This document shows, one piece after another, positions 1-5,672 of a stretch of 12,373 nucleotides of DNA (positions are counted from its first letter, which is position 1; the number at the start of each line of letters is the position of its first letter). The translations under genes and the position numbers were made by a program. Below the pieces are notes generated by a model that ran no database searches, had not been told where the DNA came from, and saw nothing but the letters and a program-made list of their open reading frames with translations. Source of the DNA: Pseudomonadota bacterium (lineage in GTDB: Bacteria > Myxococcota > Bradymonadia > UBA4248); assembly GCA_017629415.1 (NCBI GenBank), contig JAGBXG010000470.1, forward strand, positions 1 through 12,373. The letters run 5' to 3'.

Positions 1-640
1 CTGATTCAGTATTAAACATAACCATCACATGCAGGGATATTGTCAATCAAACGACATGGAACCTTCATTGAATCATTGGGGAAAGAGCAAATTTTCCAGC
101 AATTCATGTAAAAAGATCGCCAAAAATCGCTCTTTTTATTGAGTTAATAAAATTTGTTTTTTCTGTCAATGATTATGATTCATTTATTCATATTTTTCGC
201 TCTATTTTTCATCCAGAAAACTCAAAATGGGTTAAAATTGGCCAACCCTTTATATGAACAAACAATCTTTTGTATCAAATGTACACATCACAGCGTTAAC
301 CATTTGATTTTGACGATTTTTTGTTAAATATCGTCTTTTTTTAAAGCTTATCAAGAGACTTTATTCTTTGTTTATCAGTCCATAAATCCACTGAAACTTA
401 ACTTTTCCATCAACAATACAGAGAAGCCAATTTGCAGACTGTTGATTTTAAAGAGAAATTTATTATCTGATGCCGTTTTGGCTTATCTTCATCTTGTCCT
501 AAGGTGTCATCATCTGCGATTTTGTGCCATGATATCGTCAGCGCGATGGCAGGAAATACGAATGCTCCAATCCACGAAAACGCTCCAAAAAAAACTTTGC
601 ATACGCCGTCCCCCCCTGTGATGGGATTTGAGGCAGAAGC
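1..640. other. AT-rich intergenic region without a convincing gene
   Basis: I see no supported coding region in this stretch. It is strongly AT-rich with many A and T runs. Its structured spots are a short inverted repeat GGGTT/AACCC (229-233 and 244-248) around a TTGGCCAA palindrome, and an AAAAAGA/TCTTTTT pairing near 111-138. A weak minus-strand open frame at 410-646 is listed separately. Confidence 0.5.
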
Positions 641-646
641 TCTCAT
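410..646 (-). CDS. Possible small single-pass membrane peptide (doubtful)
   Basis: This is a 78-residue open frame starting at an ATG. It contains one hydrophobic stretch, roughly residues 18-41 (VFFGAFSWIGAFVFPAIALT), followed by an acidic and lysine-rich segment and a hydrophilic tail, so it could be a single-pass membrane peptide. Against it being real, no ribosome binding site precedes the ATG. The start codon also lies directly behind the T run of a minus-strand terminator-like hairpin (647-678), and I recognise no family. It may be a chance frame or a remnant. If it is expressed, transcription would have to read through that hairpin or begin very close to the ATG. Confidence 0.2.
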   Translation of the reverse strand: MRASASNPITGGDGVCKVFFGAFSWIGAFVFPAIALTISWHKIADDDTLGQDEDKPKRHQIINFSLKSTVCKLASLYC

Positions 647-719
647 AAAAAAAGCCGCGCGTATCCCATAGCGCGGCTGCCGGACGTATCGGCTGTCAAG
701 CCGATAGGACGGCGCAGCT
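647..719 (-). ncRNA. Candidate structured small RNA with intrinsic terminator
   Basis: Read on the minus strand, this ~73-nt segment has two adjacent hairpins. The first is TATCGGCT/AGCCGATA (8 bp, 4-nt loop, 687-706). The second is AGCCGCGC/GCGCGGCT (8 bp, 10-nt loop, 653-678), followed directly by a run of six Ts (652-647), the form of an intrinsic terminator. No minus-strand gene lies upstream for it to terminate, because the neighbouring lipoprotein gene is on the other strand. A TATGAT box (730-725) sits about 6 bases before the structured part and could be a -10 element, but the -35 region is poor. The transcript would be divergent from the lipoprotein promoter at 758-786. It could instead be a dispersed hairpin repeat. 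Confidence 0.4.
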
Positions 720-757
720 TAAAAATCATAACGTTGTCATGAGTTATCCGGCAGGGA

Positions 758-786
758 TTGCACAGAAAGCATAAAAACAATAATAA
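758..786 (+). promoter_or_regulatory. Sigma-70-like promoter of the lipoprotein-RNase operon
   Basis: TTGCAC (758-763) and TAATAA (781-786) are separated by exactly 17 bases. The start point would be near 793, leaving a leader of about 46 nt before the ATG at 839. The assignment rests on match and spacing only. Confidence 0.5.
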
Positions 787-838
787 TGTAGATGATTTGT
801 ATGACGTGCCGAATACGAGGCACTTTTCTGGATAAAAA

Positions 839-2161
839 ATGAAAAGATTTACCATTTATATGACCATATTGACCGTTCTCAGCTGCACGGGATGCGGCGA
901 AGAACCCGAATGTACGATCGGACAAAGAATCTGTGAGAATAATGTCTCCAAAACATGTCATGAAGGCCACTGGCGTTCGATAGAATGCGCCAATGCCGCA
1001 CCGATATGCGATGAAACATACGGCTGCATTCCCATTCCACAAACATGCGGCAATGAACAGATCGAAGGCACGGAAGAATGCGACGGCGCAGCTTTGGGCG
1101 GCAAAACATGCAACGACATGTTCACAGGACTTGTCGGAAACCTGACCTGTCACGAATGCAAGTTTGACACCAGCGGCTGCCATGCGCCGGGATGTGCCGA
1201 AAATACCAAACGATGCGGCGAAAACGGCGTTGAAACATGTACCGACGGCCAATGGCTGCAAACCCAACTTTGCAGCACCGGCGAACGATGCGATAATGCA
1301 AAAGCCGAATGCGTACCTTATATTGCTTGCGAAACACCCGGTGTCAGCTGCATCGAACATATTTTATCAATATGCGCCGGCGGCCAGCTCTTTGAAACAG
1401 AATGCACAAACGGCCAAGTCTGCAGCGTTTCTCATGCCGCCTGCGAACCCCAAATCTGCGACGAAAATGCTCGCCGGTGCGATGGCTCAAAATCTCAAAT
1501 CTGTATTCAAAATGGCTGGTATGACACCATGGATTGCGCAACATCTGAAATGATATGTGACAACAGCAAAGGCGTTTGCGCACCGACCTGCACGGAAGGA
1601 GAAACCTCCTGTCATGCAGACTATTCTGCAGTTGTTTCATGCCAAGACGGCATCCAGACGGTGACGGAATGCGGCCCGAACAGCCGCTGCATGCTCGAAA
1701 ATGGCACCCCCAAATGCGCCCCATACGTCTGCGACGAAGGCATCGAATGCAAAGGTGCCAACCCCAACAGCACCATCAAAATGCTCAAGGTTTGCGAAAA
1801 TAATGTGCTCGTCAAAAAAGAAACATGCAAAGAAAGCGACGGCGTCATCTGCAGCGTGACCGAAGCTGCCTGCGTTCCCCTCGTGTGCAAAGCCGACGAT
1901 GTCGAATGCCAAACCAAAGATGGTGTCTCTTATATAGCACGATGCGGTAATAATGCCTGGGTGCTTGAAGCCTGCACCAATGGCACCGTCTGCACCATGG
2001 ATATCGAAGGCGACGGCAGTCTCTCATGCGCTGAAAAAGTCTGCGATGAAGGCTACAAATGCAATCATCATCAATCTGTTTTTTGCTGGAATAACAACGT
2101 TGCAACCCATATCGATTGCGGAGATGCCGGATGCGACGACTCAACGGGTAAGTGTAAATAG
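839..2161 (+). CDS. Secreted cysteine-rich lipoprotein with eight six-Cys modules
   Basis: This 440-residue protein starts with a short lipoprotein-type signal peptide (MKRFTIYMTILTVLSCTGC). The lipidated Cys is either C16 (lipobox VLSC) or C19 (CTGC), so it should be anchored in an envelope membrane and face away from the cytoplasm. The mature part contains eight modules of about 40-50 residues, each with six Cys spaced roughly x6, x7-14, x9-10, x5-7, x5-11. Many modules carry a G-x-W/L-x-x-x-x-C pattern in the middle. Between modules 1 and 2 lies a different unit (about residues 68-117), CGNEQIEGTEECDG followed by CHECKFDTSGC, resembling the Myxococcus disulfide repeat family. The even pairing of Cys suggests oxidative folding outside the cytoplasm. 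Its function is unknown; adhesion or surface display are guesses. The ATG has only a weak GGA upstream. The next gene starts 2 bases after the stop, implying co-transcription. Confidence 0.85.
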   Translation: MKRFTIYMTILTVLSCTGCGEEPECTIGQRICENNVSKTCHEGHWRSIECANAAPICDETYGCIPIPQTCGNEQIEGTEECDGAALGGKTCNDMFTGLVGNLTCHECKFDTSGCHAPGCAENTKRCGENGVETCTDGQWLQTQLCSTGERCDNAKAECVPYIACETPGVSCIEHILSICAGGQLFETECTNGQVCSVSHAACEPQICDENARRCDGSKSQICIQNGWYDTMDCATSEMICDNSKGVCAPTCTEGETSCHADYSAVVSCQDGIQTVTECGPNSRCMLENGTPKCAPYVCDEGIECKGANPNSTIKMLKVCENNVLVKKETCKESDGVICSVTEAACVPLVCKADDVECQTKDGVSYIARCGNNAWVLEACTNGTVCTMDIEGDGSLSCAEKVCDEGYKCNHHQSVFCWNNNVATHIDCGDAGCDDSTGKCK

Positions 2162-2163
2162 CG

Positions 2164-4002
2164 ATGGATACTCAATTTATTCGTACAGAACGCGTTGTGC
2201 GCGTCCAAAATTCGGACAACGGCTTATTTCTTGAAAGCCAAATGGGCAATGTTGAACTCCAGAATGTCGAAAATATTGAATGTTTTCGCTCGCAGCTCAA
2301 AACCGGCGATTTTATCAAGCTGGAACGCCGGGCGCCGGAAACTTTTAAGATTTTAGGCATCATTCAGGCCGGCAGCGTCCTGCATGAAGTCTATGAACTG
2401 GCTGCCAAACAAAACCTTGAATTCGGTTTCAGCGAAGCCATCGAAGCGGAAGTGGCACAACTCACAGATGTCGAAATGGATTTCTCCGATTGCGAAGATT
2501 TTTCACATATTCCGTTCGTAACGGTCGACGGTGCCGGCACCAAAGACCTCGACCAGGCCCTGTATGTGGGCACACCTGATGACGGATTCTACCAGCCGCA
2601 CAACGATTGTGCCTATGTCGTCTGGTATGCCATCGCCGATGCTTCATGGTTTGTACGGCCGGGCAGCGCCCTCTTTGAAGAAGCCCTCAAGCGCGGCACC
2701 AGCATTTATTTCGCCGATATGAGCGTCCCCATGCTGCCGCGCGCACTCTCCCAGGGCATCATCAGCCTCAATGCCGATGTCGATCGCCGTGCGCTCGTCT
2801 TCATCATGCAAGTCGCCGCCAACGGTGTCTGCCTCAAAACCGAACTCCGACGCGGAAAAATCCATTCACGCGCCAAACTGGCCAACGAAGATGTCAGCGT
2901 TTTTCTCAAAGATCCTCAAAATCATGCCTGGTCCAAGACCGATTACGCCCAAAGTCTTATCCATTTTAAAGATGTCGGCCTCATCCGCATGGCCGAAAGC
3001 CGCACACGCAACGTCGTCCATTTCAACCGCGTGGCCCTCGATGTCGGCCTGAACTATCACAAAACCGACTACGAACTCGGCGTAGATGCGCGCGCCGAAG
3101 TCGACCTCTACAACGAGCAGCTTTCTCTGCTCTGCAACATGGAAGGCGCCAAAATCCTCAATCATCTGGCTCAAGACGATCCCGAAGTTCTCGCTATTTT
3201 CCGCAACCACGAAGCGCCATCCGAACATGCACTTGCGGAACTTCACATCGAAATGAACGCCCTTGCCAAAGCCCAAAACATGCCCGAAGGCTGGCTCTGG
3301 AACCCCGAAACGACCAGCCTGGCCGACTTTTTCGAAGCCCTGCCGCGCGAAAGCCTCACCTGTGACGAAACCTGCGGCACCGACCATCAGCGCATGTGGC
3401 GTGTCCGACAAGCCATGGAACGCCTCGTCCTCATGATGCAGCGCCGAAGCGTCCTCTCCCCCGATGCCGGCCTCCATAGCGCCCTCGGTGTCAATCCCTA
3501 CGCGCGTTTCAGTGCCCCCATGCGCGAAATCGTCGGCATTTTCACACACAAAGAAGCCATCGAAGCCGAATTCGACGTCGAAAGCCCCCTCAGTCGTGAC
3601 GAAAATGCCCAGCTGCGCTCGCAGGTCATCCAAGCCGCCACCAAAGCCAAAAGCGTCCAGCGCAACATCGACAAAGCCGTCGACTCATGCGCCATCGCCC
3701 ACATCATCAGCCATGACTACGATGTCGAACCCGAAAAACGTCCCCTGCGACGCGGCACCATCCTCGGCATGAAATCCAGCGCCATCTACGTCCGCCTCGA
3801 CATGCCGCCCATCGAACTCAAAGTCTATATCAAAGACATCGCCGAAGCCACCGGCCAGAACTGGACCCTCAACGACGACAAAACCATCCTGACCAGCGCC
3901 GATGGCACCATCCGTTATGTCGTCGGCGACAGCATCGACTTGCGCGTCTCCAGTTTCGAGCCCGTCAAGAAAAAATGGCGCGTCATCCCCATCATCCCCT
4001 AA
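2164..4002 (+). CDS. RNB-domain exoribonuclease (RNase II/R family)
   Basis: The protein has 612 residues and should degrade RNA 3' to 5' in the cytoplasm using Mg2+. The RNB catalytic motif is at residues 119-134 (VTVDGAGTKDLDQALY), with D122, D128 and D130 in the places of RNase II D201, D207 and D209. The fourth acidic position (D210) is Q131, as in the DLDQ variants I recall from actinobacterial RNB proteins. The end of the RNB domain is seen in PYARFSAPMREIVGIFTHKEA (near residue 445), the counterpart of the RNase R 'HFTSPIRRY' region with substitutions. An OB/S1-like barrel probably occupies the last 80 residues. The N-terminal ~115 residues are too short for the two cold-shock domains of full RNase R. 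Third codon positions are strongly C/G, unlike sbcC and sbcD. The start follows the lipoprotein stop by 2 bases with only a weak purine stretch, suggesting translational coupling. A terminator follows at 4022. Confidence 0.92.
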   Translation: MDTQFIRTERVVRVQNSDNGLFLESQMGNVELQNVENIECFRSQLKTGDFIKLERRAPETFKILGIIQAGSVLHEVYELAAKQNLEFGFSEAIEAEVAQLTDVEMDFSDCEDFSHIPFVTVDGAGTKDLDQALYVGTPDDGFYQPHNDCAYVVWYAIADASWFVRPGSALFEEALKRGTSIYFADMSVPMLPRALSQGIISLNADVDRRALVFIMQVAANGVCLKTELRRGKIHSRAKLANEDVSVFLKDPQNHAWSKTDYAQSLIHFKDVGLIRMAESRTRNVVHFNRVALDVGLNYHKTDYELGVDARAEVDLYNEQLSLLCNMEGAKILNHLAQDDPEVLAIFRNHEAPSEHALAELHIEMNALAKAQNMPEGWLWNPETTSLADFFEALPRESLTCDETCGTDHQRMWRVRQAMERLVLMMQRRSVLSPDAGLHSALGVNPYARFSAPMREIVGIFTHKEAIEAEFDVESPLSRDENAQLRSQVIQAATKAKSVQRNIDKAVDSCAIAHIISHDYDVEPEKRPLRRGTILGMKSSAIYVRLDMPPIELKVYIKDIAEATGQNWTLNDDKTILTSADGTIRYVVGDSIDLRVSSFEPVKKKWRVIPIIP

Positions 4003-4021
4003 TGAATATTCTCACCTTCCC

Positions 4022-4054
4022 ATCGGCATCCTAAATACGGGATGCCGATTTTTT
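4022..4054 (+). terminator. Intrinsic terminator after the RNB ribonuclease gene
   Basis: A perfect 10-bp stem, ATCGGCATCC/GGATGCCGAT (4022-4031 and 4040-4049), with an 8-nt loop is followed by six Ts (4049-4054). It lies 20 bases after the RNase stop codon. Confidence 0.9.
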
Positions 4055-4073
4055 GTGCCAGCTATGGCGGCAT

Positions 4074-4220
4074 ATGCTCATGATATCCAACCCAATTCCG
4101 TTTTCTGCCTCACACCGTTCGTATCATTCCTTTGACATGCCGCCATACGCCTGGCACCGGCTCTGCTATGTCGCCGGCTTCACCGGCTCCATACGCGCCG
4201 CCAAATTTGTCGAAAATTGA
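4074..4220 (+). CDS. Short open frame, 48 aa, possibly a remnant
   Basis: An ATG-initiated frame of 48 residues includes the stretch MPPYAWHRLCYVAGFTGSIR and ends KFVEN. Codon choice (GCC, GGC, TTC, ACC) resembles the RNase gene upstream, which is the only reason to list it. There is no good ribosome binding site, it lies after a strong terminator, and I recognise no family. The opposite strand is also open here over about 34 codons, so it may be a decayed gene fragment in either direction. Confidence 0.15.
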   Translation: MLMISNPIPFSASHRSYHSFDMPPYAWHRLCYVAGFTGSIRAAKFVEN

Positions 4221-4250
4221 AAGTCCGAAGAACTGCATATTACCCACATG

Positions 4251-4292
4251 TAATCCTTTGTAATCCTTTGTAATCCTTTGAAATACAAAGGA
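4251..4292. repeat. Three tandem TAATCCTTTG repeats plus an inverted half-site
   Basis: Three exact head-to-tail copies of TAATCCTTTG occupy 4251-4280. They are followed after AAATA by CAAAGGA (4286-4292), the reverse complement of the repeat core TCCTTTG. The period is 10 bases, about one helical turn. The block lies just upstream of the extended -10 promoter at 4311-4319, in the position expected of an activator or operator site. Confidence 0.8.
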
Positions 4293-4310
4293 AATATTAA
4301 GAAAAACACT

Positions 4311-4319
4311 TGCTATTAT
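4311..4319 (+). promoter_or_regulatory. Extended -10 promoter of the P-loop NTPase gene
   Basis: The sequence TGCTATTAT matches the extended -10 form (TGn followed by a TATAAT-like hexamer). No good -35 hexamer is found at 16-18 bases, which suggests dependence on an activator, possibly acting at the repeats at 4251-4292. The start point would be near 4326. Confidence 0.45.
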
Positions 4320-4353
4320 ATTGGTATGACGGTTAAAAACGAGCCTTCACTTG

Positions 4354-4376
4354 CTACTCACGGTGAGTAGTTTTTT
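4354..4376 (+). promoter_or_regulatory. Leader hairpin with T run, attenuator-like
   Basis: CTACTCA (4354-4360), loop CGG and TGAGTAG (4364-4370) form a 7-bp stem, followed directly by six Ts (4371-4376). The AGGAG ribosome binding site of the next gene begins only 3 bases later. It has the shape of an intrinsic terminator inside the 5' leader, so it could attenuate transcription or mask the ribosome site. The stem is only moderately GC-rich. Confidence 0.5.
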
Positions 4377-4389
4377 CCAGGAGAATGAG

Positions 4390-5373
4390 ATGGCAGAAAT
4401 TTTTGACACATCGTTGCTGCTTGCGCTTCCTGCATCCGGCAAATCTGAAGTTCGTAATTTTCTTACGAACAAAGATCCCGAAATGTTCCACATGGGTGAA
4501 ACGATTCAGCTTGATGACTATCCCTATGTCCACGTTCAGCTGGTCATTGACGAAGTGCTCGTTGAAATGGGCGAACCGCGCATTTATCACAGCGAAGATG
4601 ATGCCGGCGGCCGCAACGGCCCCTTCCTCGATAGCTTTGACTGGCCGGCCTTGATCGAACTTCTGAACGAAGACTATCATGAAATTTTGACGGGCAAAGC
4701 CGAAAATCCGAAGTATGCAGCCATCCGTTTGTTCGAACGTCTCGACAGTGCAGCTGTTCGCGTCGGCGGCGTTGCCAAGATTGCAGCTCTCAGCCCTGCA
4801 GTCCGTGACAAACTGGAAGAAAAACTCGAAGACGAAGCTCGCGAACTGTTCGACGAAAAAATCAAGAACGTGCTCAAATCTCGCGAGGGCAAAACGATCG
4901 TTATCGAATTCTCCCGTGGCGGCCCTGCTGGCGTTCGTCCGCTTCCCGAACACTATGGCTATGCCGGCAGCCTTCCCTGGCTTTCGCCCGAACTCCTCAA
5001 GCGTGCTGCCATTCTCTATATTTGGGTCACGCCTGAAGAATCACGCCGTAAGAATCGCGATCGCGCCCGTCCCGGCGAAGACAAATCGATCCTCTTCCAC
5101 GGTACGCCCGAATCGGTCATGCTCCAGGATTACGGCTCGGACGACATGGTCGAACTCATGGAAATGAGCGACCGCGAACACACCCTCCGCATCGAATCCC
5201 AGGGCAATGTTTACTATGTCCCGGTCGCACGCTTTGATAACCGCCGCGACCTCACGACATTTGCACGTAAAGATCCCTCTGAATGGAAAGCCGAAGAAAT
5301 CGAAGCCCTCGATAACGGCATCCGTGACACCGCTCTCAAACTTTGGGATGTTTACAAATCGATGCATTCCTAA
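4390..5373 (+). CDS. P-loop NTPase of unknown function, kinase-like
   Basis: This 327-residue, probably cytoplasmic protein has a P-loop close to its start, residues 12-19 (ALPASGKS), in which the first Gly of the usual GxxxxGKS is Ala. A second clear segment near residues 207-230 (LYIWVTPEESRRKNRDRARP) resembles the strand and Arg-rich lid of nucleotide-kinase-like proteins, where the lid closes over the phosphates. FSRGGPAGVRPLPEHYGY lies between them. I cannot name a substrate or family, and this fits a phosphotransferase or a regulatory NTPase. The start at 4390 is chosen because AGGAG (4379-4383) lies 6 bases upstream. A longer frame from a TTG at 4351 would run through the leader hairpin and is unlikely. 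It has its own promoter region and terminator and is a single-gene unit convergent with sbcC. Confidence 0.85.
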   Translation: MAEIFDTSLLLALPASGKSEVRNFLTNKDPEMFHMGETIQLDDYPYVHVQLVIDEVLVEMGEPRIYHSEDDAGGRNGPFLDSFDWPALIELLNEDYHEILTGKAENPKYAAIRLFERLDSAAVRVGGVAKIAALSPAVRDKLEEKLEDEARELFDEKIKNVLKSREGKTIVIEFSRGGPAGVRPLPEHYGYAGSLPWLSPELLKRAAILYIWVTPEESRRKNRDRARPGEDKSILFHGTPESVMLQDYGSDDMVELMEMSDREHTLRIESQGNVYYVPVARFDNRRDLTTFARKDPSEWKAEEIEALDNGIRDTALKLWDVYKSMHS

Positions 5374-5393
5374 TCTGAATCCCATTCAGACTT

Positions 5394-5425
5394 AAGCCCT
5401 CCGAATTGCCGGAGGGCTTTTTTTT
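5394..5425 (+). terminator. Intrinsic terminator of the P-loop NTPase gene
   Basis: A 10-bp stem, AAGCCCTCCG/CGGAGGGCTT (5394-5403 and 5410-5419), with a 6-nt loop runs into eight Ts (5418-5425). The other strand lacks a T run on its far side, so it is unlikely to stop the convergent sbcC transcript. Confidence 0.92.
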
Positions 5426-5539
5426 GTGTGCAGCGAGCTCTGCATGAGGGACGAAAAACGGTGAAGCAAATCCCCGGTTTTCTAAAAAAAAATAATTATC
5501 AGTAACCGTCCGAACCCACAAAACCGTTAAATCCATTGC

Positions 5540-5655
5540 AGGTTCCAAGGGACTCAGCTTCTTGGCGGAGTTTGGGGCGGAGCCCACAAAAACTTTATGT
5601 ACACCGTGAGCTTCTTGGCGAGGTTTGGGTCGGAGTCCCCCAAAAACTTTGTGTA
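5540..5655. repeat. Decayed GC-rich intergenic repeat, locally duplicated
   Basis: The segment starting GGTTCCAAGGGACTCAGC resembles the intact repeat at 12188-12256 over its first ~47 bases. Inside it, AGCTTCTTGGCG occurs at 5556-5567 and again at 5609-5620. The surrounding sequence is duplicated at a 53-base period with differences, for instance AAAAACTTTATGTACACC against AAAAACTTTGTGTAAGCC. The hairpin arms of the intact copy are broken here, so this looks like an old, eroding copy. It fills the space between the P-loop gene terminator and the end of sbcC. Confidence 0.65.
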
Positions 5656-5672
5656 AGCCGTACCTTGAAACG

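Noticed and set aside
737..1360. 207-codon open frame on the minus strand opposite the lipoprotein gene
   Set aside because: It is a shadow of the cysteine-rich gene: no ribosome site, Ala/Phe-rich composition produced by complementing TGC and GAA codons, and no recognisable domain.
2866..3633. 255-codon minus-strand open frame inside the RNase gene
   Set aside because: High third-position GC on the plus strand removes stops from this antisense frame. The plus-strand frame has clear RNB motifs over the same bases, so this is a shadow.
4251..4292. CRISPR array or direct-repeat integration site
   Set aside because: The repeats are only 10 bases long, abut without spacers and number three, so they fit a regulator binding site rather than CRISPR.
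4351..4389. N-terminal extension of the P-loop protein from a TTG at 4351
   Set aside because: It would translate through the leader hairpin and lacks a ribosome site, whereas the ATG at 4390 has AGGAG at ideal spacing.
4354..4953. 199-codon minus-strand open frame opposite the P-loop gene
   Set aside because: It has no start signals and a Phe/Ala-rich composition typical of antisense frames. The plus frame has a P-loop and a good ribosome site.
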